Source: Pammene aurita (Eukaryota; Arthropoda; Insecta; Lepidoptera; Tortricidae). Taken from it: DNA of 64,000 bases. The notes beneath the pieces are model-generated. The model was not told the DNA's origin. It saw nothing but the letters and a program-made list of their open reading frames with translations, and searched no databases. Numbering within the stretch: position 1 is the first letter of the stretch; every line of letters starts with the position of its first letter. The translations under genes were made by a program, and so were the position numbers. Below, piece after piece: positions 61,801 to 64,000 of the stretch. The DNA lies in NCBI GenBank assembly GCA_947086415.1, contig OX352290.1, positions 42,016,030 to 42,080,029 of the forward strand, given 5' to 3'.

Positions 61801-63380
61801 TGAATATATTGTGAGCGTCAGGATGGCGGGTGGACCTCGGGAATTTTATCGAATTGTTAATAAAAGTACTGTACCTTTAGTGTACCTCAGTGTACCTTCA
61901 GCAAAAATCAGTGTACCTCTTTCTAAAACGAGATTTTTCCAAAAAAAGGTCCACCCGCCATCCTGACGTCAGGATGGCGGGTGGACCTTTTTTTGGAAAA
62001 ATCTCGTTTTAGAAAGAGGTACACTGATTTTTGCTGAAGGTACACTGAGGTACACTAAAGGTACAGTACTTTTATTAACAATTCGATAACATTCCCGAGG
62101 TCCACCCGCCATCCTGACGCTCACAATATATTTAATACTTTTTTATATATTTTCTAGCCTCCTGAGTTGTCCCCCGAAGAGCAACAAAAGCGTCAAGAGA
62201 AGGTAGAATCGATCAAAAAAATGCTTTCAGGCTCGACAGATCCCAACACTAAGGTAAATCATATTCCAAGTCATATCTATAGATATCTGATACAGATCTA
62301 ATAATGCTACTAACGCGCAGGGTTATTATGGAATATGGTGGAATTTATATAGTTATTTGTGATTGTTGGATTTAAAAAATACGTACGTGTAGCCACTAAG
62401 CATCAAACTCATTGGTCATTTCATTAGATGTCTTTCAAAATTAGTGTAGGACTGTAGGTACTTAGACATCATCTGCACTTACATAACCTAGATCATTATT
62501 TAAAAAAAATGTTAATGTGCGACGCTTTCTAATCCACATCTCACCTTCTCTAACAGTAAAATCTATCATTACGTAGAAGCAAATTAACGACGATGTTCGT
62601 TCAAATTCACATATTTCCTACTAAGTCTGACATCACTAAGTACTACAAATATTTTGTATCATATCATTTTCAAAACCTCTGTCATGCTCTTTTTCATCTC
62701 GCATGTTGAATCAGCTCGCACCGCTTTTATTGTTGTCTTGGATGATCTTTGTACTTTTTGCATGATGTTAACTCCATTGTGTTAATTTCATAAAGAGACC
62801 ATACTTCATTAAAATCATAGAATAAATATACTTATCAGGTAGTTCTCGGGGGCAGAAACTATAGGTTCACTTGATGTACAATATAAATAAACTAGTAAAC
62901 CGTTTCTAGTAAAACGCTTTCCTTTTTGGATGATTATGAATTATAACTGGAGGAGGGGTGTGCCTACATACTATAAAGATGTGGCGGTTGTTTGAGCTCT
63001 TGCCAAATTTCTGTAATTCATGTAATTATTAATAAACGATAGATTTGAAAATTTACTATTTGGCTATTTTACAGATTGCAACGCCTAGCTTGTTTTAAAA
63101 TTATGCTCACTACGAACTGTATTCAAAAACCTACTCGAACATAATCCCAAACACCTAGGTCATAGCACTAAGAGTATGTATTCTGCCTCCGATATTGTTA
63201 AGCTTGTCTAGCAGCTTCGAATGTTGGCTGTAAATATGTAATCTAGCACACCTACATGTGTCTGCTTTTTACAACGCGTTTAGAGCCCGGACGGCGAAGA
63301 GAAGCGGCAGCGGGAACACTTATTGCAGATGAACCAGCTGCTCGCCAAGCAGGTCACCGAAATGAGCAAAATCATTGCCG
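13779..63380 (+). CDS. kmr: PLEKHA5/6/7-family PH-domain protein (kramer-like), 21 coding exons, 3' partial
   Basis: Spliced from 13779-13861, 45835-47102, 47426-47633, 47944-47989, 48241-48329, 48438-49248, 49358-50035, 50356-50545, 51789-55112, 55573-55796, 56404-56571, 56683-56927, 57269-57426, 57789-57937, 58514-58649, 59375-59497, 59611-59835, 59919-60637, 60833-61000, 62158-62253 and 63284-63380: 9205 nt, at least 3068 codons, one open frame across all 20 junctions. The PH domain at about residues 417-518, with basic residues in 'LYKQGSDGLKVWRKRWFVL', is close to those of human PLEKHA5/6/7 and is expected to bind phosphoinositides at membranes. Coiled coils and a 'VRIVKRESERRQRDRER' region follow at about 2308-2730. 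Vertebrate relatives act at adherens junctions and on microtubules; the fly member is called kramer. No WW domain is visible before the PH domain. The stop codon lies beyond the window. Confidence 0.88.
13862..14517. other. Intron 2 start, non-coding
   Basis: AT-rich, no gene or clear repeat seen. Confidence 0.4.
14518..15137. mobile_element. 620-bp foldback element with a third internal tip
   Basis: The arms start TTTATCTACACTCACATTGT and end with ATATGAGTGTAGATAAA. They pair over about 200 bp, including 'GCAATGGCTAGCATTACCAC' and 'AACTTTACATGCTCAACTAT'-like stretches. A further short palindrome (about 14731-14785) and a third copy of the tip, TTTATCTACACTCATATT at 14818, lie inside. The inner part (14870-14960) is strikingly GC-rich. 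Confidence 0.8.
15211..15464. mobile_element. MITE family B, copy 2
   Basis: Ends TATACAAGGTGTAACAAAAA and TTTTTGTTACAACCTGTATA, with the same subterminal CATAATTGGTATCGTATT / AATACGATACTAATTATG inverted pair as copy 1 at 13059. Confidence 0.85.
15728..15935 (+). repeat. Interspersed repeat ending in GTGAAGTCGGTTCTTTTTT
   Basis: Contains GATTATTCGAAGACGGCTGG, a small palindrome CACTATAGGCACACCTATAGTG, and an end GGTGGATGATAAGTGAAGTC followed by GGTTC. A short copy of its end, on the opposite strand, occurs at 61185-61275, within an intron of the gene. Confidence 0.6.
15942..16098. mobile_element. Short MITE family C, copy 1
   Basis: Ends TAAGGGTGGGTTGCACCA and TGGTGCAACCGGCCCTTA are inverted. 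The interior shares 'GAGCTGTCATCTCATAGAAA' and 'CTTTTCATACAAGATTTTTT' with the copy at 23632. Confidence 0.85.
16380..16735 (+). repeat. Three tandem units of about 120 bp rich in ATGGCGGA
   Basis: Units begin near 16390, 16510 and 16632. Each has two ATGGCGG-type boxes, then TTTGAAATGCACCCCCAT, ATGGGTATCAAATGAAAGGG and TTTGCTG. The third unit has lost part of the second box. This is a widely spread arthropod repeat type; no protein is implied. Confidence 0.85.
16973..17061. repeat. Imperfect hairpin with 31-bp arms
   Basis: TGATTTATTATGACAGAAAG..GTGGAGCGTT pairs with AACGCTCCACGCTTTCTTTC..TAAATCA across a 27-nt loop. A third half-copy, TATGAAAGAAAGCGTG, follows directly. Confidence 0.7.
17100..18020 (+). 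repeat. Interspersed repeat with a 148-bp internal duplication
   Basis: Two tandem copies contain TTGTAAGTT, CTTGTGATGGAAC, TGCTGTAAGACCTT and GCCAAATTTCATG, followed by AGGTCTATGGGAA. A CAGACCGACAGACAGACCGA stretch at about 17962 is like the end of the GGAACCC-type elements. The copy is split by another insertion at about 17519-17900. Confidence 0.6.
17519..17900 (-). mobile_element. LINE 3' end fragment inserted in the repeat above
   Basis: On the plus strand it reads AAAGATATTTATTCTT, then ACTACCACCGGTCCCTACAC, CTGACCCAAGAAG and CCGGCAAGAAACTCGG. I recognise this as the antisense 3' end of a common lepidopteran LINE. No coding sequence is retained. Confidence 0.45.
18627..19318. mobile_element. 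Foldback MITE family A, copy 2 (interrupted)
   Basis: Same terminal repeats as 11381-11928 (GAGCTGGCCACGTCAGATAT ... ATATCTGACGTGGCTAGCTC). Once the inserted 124 bp at 18959-19082 and the duplicated TA are removed, its length (566 bp) fits copy 1 (548 bp). Confidence 0.85.
18959..19082. mobile_element. Small MITE nested in family A copy 2
   Basis: Ends GAGATGGGTAGTGAGTA and TACTCACCCCTACCCATCTC are inverted, flanked by TA on both sides (18957-18958, 19083-19084). The corresponding place in copy 1 has no insertion. A TA duplication fits the Tc1/mariner superfamily. Confidence 0.8.
19431..19661. mobile_element. MITE with about 70-bp inverted repeats
   Basis: The left arm CCCATAGACATATAAAATAA leads on to 'AAACTGTGATTCCATAATGA'; the right arm ends TTCTTATTTTATGTCTATGG G. 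A solo arm lies at 5465-5579. Confidence 0.85.
19700..22270. other. Intron 2, no gene seen
   Basis: AT-rich. The longest frames (about 60-80 codons at 19865-20104 and 21771-22065) lack domains and splice context. Confidence 0.4.
22275..22378. mobile_element. Tiny hAT-type remnant with GCC repeats
   Basis: A (GCC)n-rich core, 'CCGGTCGAAAAATGATCGGA' and an end CGGCGCACACCTCTA resemble the ends of the hAT element at 40986-42240. It is about 100 bp, so only terminal parts remain. Confidence 0.5.
22379..23631. other. Intron 2, no gene seen
   Basis: AT-rich; the 90-codon frame at 22484-22756 has no recognised domain and is treated as chance. Confidence 0.4.
23632..23787. mobile_element. Short MITE family C, copy 2
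   Basis: Ends TTAAGGGTGGGTTTCACCA and TGGTGCAACCGGCCCTAAG, with interior matching the copy at 15942 over most of its length. Confidence 0.85.
23788..25896. other. Intron 2: GC-rich GGGCCC cluster and unrecognised repeats
   Basis: 23820-23965 is unusually GC-rich with several GGGGCCC blocks. 24000-24150 contains ATGGAGCGAAACATGTCGAG, a motif I know from moth repeats. No gene seen. Confidence 0.35.
25897..27035. mobile_element. 1.1-kb element bounded by 34-bp inverted repeats
   Basis: TATAGTTCAAAATCTGTAAG followed by AATGAACTTTTGAC at 25897-25930 is the exact reverse complement of 27002-27035. The interior is AT-rich with no transposase and contains the repeat at 26617-26812. Confidence 0.7.
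26617..26812. repeat. Repeat with two hairpins nested in the 1.1-kb element
   Basis: First hairpin: AAAGAAAGCCCGAAATCGCA against TGCGATAGAGGGCTTTCTTT. Second: CCTGGCCATAATGCGAGTTT..TACCG against CGGTAAAACTCACATTATGG..CCAGG, with the GCGTAGCGAG loop seen in several moth repeats. Confidence 0.75.
27036..31141. other. Intron 2, 4-kb stretch without gene or clear repeat
   Basis: AT-rich. Only short frames without domains. This is the longest part of intron 2 in which I see no mobile element, so it may be older single-copy DNA. Confidence 0.4.
31142..31250 (+). repeat. Short copy of a common lepidopteran interspersed repeat
   Basis: GGCAAACAAGCATATGGCCC, GCCTGATGGTAAGCAGCTAC and GCGCGTTGCCGACCC are in the order known from many moth genomes. 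The short frame that covers it is not a gene. Confidence 0.55.
31251..33041. other. Intron 2, no gene seen
   Basis: AT-rich; a small inverted TTTTGCATAAA / ATTTTATGCAT region at about 31350-31460 is the only structure noted. Confidence 0.35.
33042..33352. mobile_element. MITE with 36-bp inverted repeats
   Basis: GTCAGTGTCAATAGAAAAGT..AATGTAAACAAA pairs with TTTGTTTACATTATTTTACT..TTGTCACTGAC. A solo end (GTTTGTTTACATTATTTTAC..TTTTCTAATGACC) is at 39632-39664. Confidence 0.8.
33800..33960 (+). repeat. Two copies of a CCGGGTGTTGCCA motif about 117 bp apart
   Basis: The motif occurs at about 33800 and 33917 with different following sequence. Probably the ends of an eroded element. Confidence 0.35.
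34004..34362. mobile_element. Probable MITE with AGGGGTTGTGTGGTATCA ends
   Basis: The left AGGGGTTGTGTGGTATCATT and the right GTGATACCATACAACCCCT are inverted. The interior is AT-rich. The 117-codon frame that starts in its right end (34344-34697) is not supported as a gene. Confidence 0.6.
34893..35605. mobile_element. Older foldback element split by a nested MITE
   Basis: The left arm, AAACCCCGTTATCTAACGCT followed by CAGTTTTGGGGGCAAG, is inverted against the right side CTTGCCGCCAAACTGAGTGT TA ... GATAACAGGGTTTA. The right arm is interrupted by 35415-35586; without that insertion the two arms align. Confidence 0.75.
35415..35586. mobile_element. 172-bp MITE with TTA target duplication
   Basis: The arms GACTAGGGTTACACGATCAG..TTTGGCGTCAG and CTGACGCCAAACTGATCGTG..TAACCCTAGTC are inverted. 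TTA stands on both sides (35412-35414 and 35587-35589), while the matching place in the host element's other arm has a single TTA. A 3-bp TTA/TWA duplication is typical of PIF/Harbinger transposition. Confidence 0.88.
35606..36447. other. Intron 2, no gene seen
   Basis: AT-rich, no repeat or frame of note. Confidence 0.35.
36470..36670 (+). promoter_or_regulatory. CpG-rich island in intron 2, possible alternative promoter
   Basis: About 190 bp of strongly GC- and CpG-rich sequence (for example GGCGCGCGCGCCGG) inside AT-rich intron. The 75-codon frame over it has no recognised domain. It is not clearly repetitive in this window. An alternative first exon of the PH-domain gene would fit the position, but no clear start or donor was fixed. 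Confidence 0.25.
36671..38551. other. Intron 2, no gene seen
   Basis: Contains a good-looking acceptor (polyT then AACAG at about 37738), but the following sequence has early stops in the phase needed. No repeat recognised. Confidence 0.35.
38552..38628. repeat. Perfect hairpin, 37-bp arms with 3-nt loop
   Basis: AGTATACCAACTTTTAGCTC continued by AATCAGACACTGGGAAG pairs base for base with 38592-38628 across the loop ACA. No mismatch was found. Confidence 0.9.
38629..39910. other. Intron 2, no gene seen
   Basis: A small inverted pair (AAGGGTAAACAAACCAAAAA / TTTTGTTTACCTTTAGC) lies at about 39300-39350. A solo MITE end lies at 39632-39664. Confidence 0.4.
39911..40388. mobile_element. 478-bp MITE with 32-bp inverted repeats
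   Basis: GTATACACGGTGCCCGTGAG..CATTGCGAGAGA at the left is the reverse complement of the right end (40357-40388). The interior is AT-rich and non-coding. Confidence 0.88.
40986..42240 (-). mobile_element. Decayed hAT transposon with 8-bp target duplication
   Basis: The ends TAGACGTGCGCGCCG and CGGCGCGTACGTCTA are inverted. ATACTAAC flanks both sides (40978-40985 and 42241-42248), the 8-bp duplication typical of hAT elements. Subterminal GGCGGC repeats occur at both ends. The interior keeps two separate pieces of a minus-strand transposase. At 1255 bp it is well below the size of a full hAT element. Confidence 0.93.
41086..42120 (-). pseudogene. hAT transposase remnants
   Basis: On the minus strand, near 41990-41900, 'DETKPITFDLWTDSHRRLSY' then 'ITFTLHYI' is the first catalytic-Asp region of hAT transposases. 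The C-terminal dimerisation region is kept at about 41340-41190: 'LLCIPATSTPSERVFSVAGL' followed by 'LLTAKRSRLSP'. Upstream of that, 'DGDILSYWQTRQSAYPRV' is in another frame, so a frameshift lies near 41340. The middle of the protein is missing. It cannot make an active enzyme. Confidence 0.85.
42320..42682 (+). repeat. Tandem duplication, two units of about 178 bp
   Basis: Both units start ACGAATTATCACACAAATAA and share GGAACATAGGACCATC, GGGCTGTAATATGAGTACCT and TTTTGGGGTGATTATTTCTG. The second begins at 42498. Divergence is a few percent. Confidence 0.9.
42764..42898 (-). pseudogene. RTE-type LINE, 3' end of ORF and tail
   Basis: On the minus strand it translates as 'DDLRNTAGRCWMRQAEVRAL' then 'WRSLGQAYVQQWTTIR' and a stop (42779-42781), followed by an ATG microsatellite tail. 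This is the C-terminus typical of RTE LINE proteins. Only the last 40 or so codons are present, as expected for a 5'-truncated insertion. Confidence 0.85.
42899..43946. other. Intron 2, no gene seen
   Basis: AT-rich, no clear repeat. Confidence 0.35.
43947..44210 (-). mobile_element. tRNA-derived SINE, same family as 9604
   Basis: On the minus strand it begins CGGCCTCCTAGCCCAGTTGG. It has the B box in GGGTTCGAATCCTGGTCAGG, a body with CCTAGGTCGATTTGTGTAAG and the tail ATTTATTTATT. Full-length by comparison with the other two copies. Confidence 0.85.
44211..45834. other. 3' end of intron 2
   Basis: No gene seen. 45055-45215 is a purine-rich, GGGAGTGG-like strand-biased stretch. The intron ends with TTAATTGTTTCAG at 45834. 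Confidence 0.4.
45835..47102 (+). CDS. kmr: Exon 2: Q/H/P-rich region and first half of PH domain
   Basis: Phase 2 in, phase 1 out; donor GTAAGT at 47103. The frame starts by completing Trp, then LDPPIAQSQFQ. About 370 residues are rich in Gln, His, Pro, Tyr and Asn and probably disordered. Residues about 417-450 are PH strands 1-3: 'VTISGILYKQGSDGLKVWRK' then 'RWFVLSEYCLFYYK'. The conserved Trp and basic residues needed for phosphoinositide headgroup contact in this family are present. Confidence 0.9.
47426..47633 (+). CDS. kmr: Exon 3: second half of PH domain
   Basis: Encodes 'SHDEERLLGSVLLPSYKVSA', then 'FKLEHANMRTYILCA' and the C-terminal helix 'QEAMMKWVKALTMAALMQ' with the invariant PH Trp. 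The donor is CCCAA|GTAAGA; phase 1 in, phase 2 out. Confidence 0.92.
47944..47989 (+). CDS. kmr: Exon 4: 46-nt micro-exon
   Basis: Acceptor CTATTTTCAG, donor GTGGGT. Encodes NDQPQKQSERAAAKTE after completing the split codon. It is inside a shadow frame and short, so it is easy to miss; both flanking phases demand it. Confidence 0.82.
48241..48329 (+). CDS. kmr: Exon 5
   Basis: Acceptor TTTCATTTCAG, donor GTAAGC. Encodes DDEIPGPTYANAPPKPRRSN then EGYNSPSSD; Pro-rich linker after the PH domain. Confidence 0.87.
48438..49248 (+). CDS. kmr: Exon 6: disordered Ser/Gln/Tyr-rich region
   Basis: Acceptor GTTCCAG, donor TAT|GTAAGT. Opens IYDPNYDLLKQPASHYSQ, continues with 'SPQSPPAPPQYPTKRPYD' and 'YEDVYATYATENDYGQTYA', and ends DPSGNY. 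271 codons, no known fold. Confidence 0.9.
49358..50035 (+). CDS. kmr: Exon 7: disordered region
   Basis: Acceptor ACATTTTAG, donor CAG|GTAATT; phase 0 on both sides (226 codons), so it can be skipped in frame. Begins TQEKTFSGPSVLRRKKMQSS. Ser- and Asn-rich. Confidence 0.88.
50356..50545 (+). CDS. kmr: Exon 8: basic 'RLLEWKQRMLQSPLTRK' segment
   Basis: Acceptor GTTTTTTTTAG, donor GTCAGT; phase 0 in, phase 1 out. Encodes REESMKRLLEWKQRMLQSPL, then a Ser/Tyr-rich end SYNSYSSDDE. The first part looks like a conserved short helix rather than disordered sequence. Confidence 0.88.
50546..51788. other. Intron 8, non-coding
   Basis: 1.2 kb, AT-rich, no repeat recognised. The intron ends with TTTTATATTTGCACCTCAG. 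The open frame from 51728 into the next exon is intronic read-through, not an alternative start. Confidence 0.5.
51789..55112 (+). CDS. kmr: Exon 9: giant 3324-nt exon with phosphotyrosine-type motifs
   Basis: Phase 1 on both sides; acceptor CACCTCAG, donor AATGAAG|GTATCC. Encodes about residues 1125-2232, acidic and Ser/Asn-rich, probably disordered, with no known domain. Tyrosine motifs: AYENV (Tyr codon 51983), HYLPMSP (52331), NPYVEM (52445), VYMEL (52532), AYENIM (54476), VYVSL (54809), VYEQL (54866). Two fit YxxM (PI3K p85 SH2 type) and two fit YxN (Grb2/Drk SH2 type). A PPPPVPSSSPP stretch is near 52890. The end, 'KKFEIDREKLRQWDLMSSGL', is more ordered-looking and may be a conserved helix. 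Without exon 9 the protein would be 1108 residues shorter but in frame. Confidence 0.9.
55573..55796 (+). CDS. kmr: Exon 10
   Basis: Acceptor TCTATTTTAG, donor AAT|GTAAGT; phase 1 in, phase 0 out. Encodes ASMTITGNNMESGTNNSN and later 'RAVSPRVRWVEEKPTNEQ'. Confidence 0.87.
56404..56571 (+). CDS. kmr: Exon 11: start of the coiled-coil region
   Basis: Acceptor GCATATTAG, donor AAG|GTTCTT (weak). Encodes QREQQSGQQLGRVPTAGELL then 'GRTHEELVLLLIQLRRRHTA', heptad-like and resembling the PLEKHA coiled coil. Exactly 56 codons, phase 0 on both sides. Confidence 0.85.
56683..56927 (+). CDS. kmr: Exon 12: coiled coil
   Basis: Acceptor CTCTTTGCAG, donor GTAATC. Encodes DCLSSLKAMEREESLQRLEH, 'LKMQLMELEHQYEKSKPLVQ' and 'VKLGSLYNRPGSTVERLERN', a long amphipathic helix. 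Confidence 0.92.
57269..57426 (+). CDS. kmr: Exon 13: coiled coil
   Basis: Acceptor TAATTATTTCAG, donor GTAATT. Encodes WLESAAAGKQLETEAARARV then 'AELWALEQELADEAAILQGL'; strong heptad pattern. Confidence 0.9.
57541..57786 (+). mobile_element. tRNA-derived SINE in intron 13, abutting exon 14
   Basis: Same family as 9604 and 43947, but in sense with the gene. The head CGGCTTCCATAGCCTAGTCG is followed by the B box in CCGGTTCAAATCCAGGTTAG. The body has GGCTAGGTTGATCTGTGTAA and the tail ATATTTATTATTTATTT. The tail runs directly into CAG|GCGTTCG, the 3' splice site of exon 14. The copy is more diverged than the other two. Confidence 0.82.
57789..57937 (+). CDS. kmr: Exon 14
   Basis: Acceptor TTATTTATTTCAG formed next to the SINE tail; donor AAG|GTTTAT (weak; ATAAG|GTTTTC 9 nt downstream is an in-frame alternative). 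Encodes GVRGKLDSVQTRSDLSHITN and ends 'LEAELARVHGMLALNSK'. Confidence 0.82.
57938..58513. other. Intron 14, non-coding
   Basis: AT-rich, no repeat recognised. Confidence 0.5.
58514..58649 (+). CDS. kmr: Exon 15: coiled coil followed by Ala/Pro-rich stretch
   Basis: Acceptor TTTTTCTTAG, donor GTCAGT. Encodes KLEQTVADNARLERELQQLR then an Ala/Arg/Pro-rich part ending HATAMLED. Its GC content is far above that of neighbouring exons. Confidence 0.9.
58650..59374. other. Intron 15, non-coding
   Basis: No supported exon. 59195-59325 is moderately GC-rich with repeated GGCGG and ACATCC words. Frames here are chance. Confidence 0.45.
59375..59497 (+). CDS. kmr: Exon 16: coiled coil, highly PLEKHA-like
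   Basis: Acceptor CTCTTTACAG, donor GTAAGA; phase 1 on both sides. Encodes EVSRVQQLVSALQRQRQELS then 'RAVRHLTQQSHALQTTHDSM'. The VQQL..LQRQRQELS..V..LT pattern is typical of the PLEKHA5/6/7 coiled coil. Confidence 0.92.
59611..59835 (+). CDS. kmr: Exon 17
   Basis: Acceptor TTATTTGCAG, donor GTAAGT; phase 1 on both sides. Encodes GKRRPTSSWQETNLDTGHTT and 'DYDYDMGSVVMSPGNYESSN'; disordered linker with several Tyr. Confidence 0.9.
59919..60637 (+). CDS. kmr: Exon 18: conserved basic motif and Ser-rich linker
   Basis: Acceptor polyT-CAG, donor GAT|GTAAGT. Begins ANLSNVEKQEIKTVRIVKRE then 'SERRQRDRERSLQPMSDW', a conserved basic helix of this family. The remainder is Ser/Tyr-rich and includes 'KEKRRHNTAPHHLSAKTL'. 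Confidence 0.92.
60833..61000 (+). CDS. kmr: Exon 19: GC-rich, conserved C-terminal region
   Basis: Acceptor ACCTTTTCAG, donor AAG|GTAATG; 56 codons, phase 0 on both sides. Encodes KLGRSLDDADMERALRAPPD and ends 'APQKILIPERYIPEK'. The next exon continues with PPELSPEEQQ. Confidence 0.9.
61017..61161. mobile_element. Foldback MITE 1 in intron 19
   Basis: AGCCAAGATGACAATCGTTT..GCAGAAAACGAAACG pairs with CGATTCGTTTTCTGCAAACG..ATTGTCATCTTGGCT. It begins 16 bp after the donor of exon 19. Confidence 0.85.
61185..61275 (-). repeat. Short fragment of the repeat at 15728
   Basis: AAAAAAGAACCGACTTCACT and the AAATCACTATAGG stretch match the reverse complement of the 3' part of 15728-15935. Confidence 0.55.
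61291..61626. mobile_element. Foldback element 2 in intron 19, about 150-bp arms
   Basis: TATAACCCTTAAAGACTAGT pairs with ACTAGTCTTTAAGGGTTATA. Further in, AATAGTTTCCGAAATAAAGC and GAACCGTTTTCCCAGA pair with the opposite side. Centre near 61458. It is followed by an end of the GGAACCCTAAAAA type (61630-61650). Confidence 0.8.
61803..62132. mobile_element. Near-perfect 330-bp palindrome, 25 bp before a 3' splice site
   Basis: Arms of 165 bp (61803-61967 and 61968-62132) meet at CCTGACGTCAGG without a spacer. They differ at only one position that I could find (CGGGAATTTTATCG against CGGGAATGTTATCG). Both outer ends are AATATATTGTGAGCGTCAGG. GTCAGGATGGCGGGTGGACC occurs four times, twice per strand. 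No coding potential. Confidence 0.95.
62158..62253 (+). CDS. kmr: Exon 20
   Basis: Acceptor TATATTTTCTAG, donor AAG|GTAAAT; 32 codons, phase 0 on both sides. Encodes PPELSPEEQQKRQEKVESIK then KMLSGSTDPNTK, the conserved C-terminal helix of PLEKHA proteins. Confidence 0.9.
62254..63283. other. Intron 20, non-coding
   Basis: AT-rich, no repeat recognised. Confidence 0.5.
63284..63380 (+). CDS. kmr: Exon 21, last coding exon visible
   Basis: Acceptor AACGCGTTTAG, donor GTAAGA. Encodes SPDGEEKRQREHLLQMNQLL then AKQVTEMSKIIA and ends in phase 1, so the protein continues beyond 64000. Confidence 0.88.
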
Positions 63381-64000
63381 GTAAGAGAGTTGTTGATGCA
63401 AATTCAATTTAATCTCTATTGTTTACTATCCTTTATGATTTGTTTCATAAATCGTATTAAACTACTTGCATTACATCATGTATCGGATTAGTTAGTCCAG
63501 TGCCAGGACTAAAGTCCCAAGACTTAAGTTTGATAGAATACGATTTATGAAACATTTTCTGATATTTTAATCCCTTTAACTTCACTTGATGCATTTTTGA
63601 CCTATTGACATGCTAATGAATCAAGTTTGTTTGTATGCACTTACGTTTTATCTTGCAAGTTTATATTTATTTTAGTTTATGTTTTTGGAATTATCAGTTT
63701 TTTGAGTTTAAAACGCTGTTGAGTTTGTCCGGAAAGAGAACAGTCGTTTATATGGGAACTCATACATTCTACGACACTTCTTTTCCGGACAGACTATAAC
63801 CCGTACCTACACCTGACCTACACCAGAGTCCGTGCGGAACTTGTTCTGTACCTAGTGCACCTACGTTATAATACTTATAATAAATTACTAAAAAAAGTTT
63901 TCCAAAATACCTGATTAATCCAAAAACTATTCGGTGTTACTAACATTCACGTGTGTCCACGCATGTAACATTATTTTGCTTGATGTTGTTTTGTTTTTCC
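63381..64000. other. Start of intron 21 with two small hairpins
   Basis: TTTGTTTCATAAATCGTATT (63438) pairs with ATACGATTTATGAAAC (63539-63554). GTCCGGAAAGAGAA (63728) pairs with TTCTTTTCCGGAC (63779-63791). No exon with a usable acceptor in the needed phase is convincing. Confidence 0.5.

Noticed and set aside
63501..63550. Possible terminal exon (after GTCCAG, reads about 16 codons to TGA in the needed phase)
   Set aside because: Lies between the arms of a hairpin (63438-63554), lacks a polypyrimidine tract, and would end the protein with unrelated sequence.

Overview
This is a eukaryotic, AT-rich window that reads as a lepidopteran (moth or butterfly) nuclear genome. It contains long introns, GT-AG splice sites, tRNA-derived SINEs ending in ATTTATT-type tails, repeats ending in the motif GGAACCCTAAAAA that is common in Lepidoptera, an RTE LINE tail with ATG repeats, a CR1/Jockey-type LINE tail with ATTCT repeats, hAT and Tc1/mariner remnants, and many foldback MITEs. 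There are no operons, CRISPR arrays or prokaryotic systems.

Layout. 1-2121: the 3' part of a non-LTR retrotransposon with an uninterrupted reverse transcriptase frame that runs off the left edge. 2122-6590: repeats, including an 830-bp GGAACCC-type element and a 20-bp-period minisatellite. 6590-6976: a GC-rich segment that may be the promoter and non-coding first exon of the main gene. 6977-13680: probable intron 1. 13681-63380: one large plus-strand gene whose last exon lies beyond the window. Its intron 2 alone is 32 kb (13862-45834) and is filled with MITEs, SINEs, a decayed hAT element and tandem repeats.

The gene encodes a PH-domain protein of the PLEKHA5/6/7 family (Drosophila kramer type). 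I rebuilt 21 coding exons by splice motif and reading phase; all 20 junctions keep one open frame, giving at least 3068 codons. Order in the protein: a short N-terminus, a Q/H/P-rich disordered region, one PH domain (about residues 417-518), long Ser-rich disordered regions, an exon of 3324 nt (1108 codons), a set of coiled-coil exons, and a basic 'RIVKRESERRQRDRER' stretch that leads to the conserved C-terminal region.

Most notable points: (1) the 3.3-kb exon is phase-symmetric, so it can be skipped in frame, and it holds two YxxM motifs, two YxN motifs and other tyrosine motifs, like the tail of an IRS/GAB-type docking protein; (2) a 330-bp almost perfect palindrome ends 25 bp before the 3' splice site of an exon, in an intron that contains two further foldbacks; (3) the tail of a SINE directly forms the 3' splice-site region of another exon; (4) several MITE-in-MITE insertions have readable target-site duplications. 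All assignments come from reading the sequence; no database search was possible.
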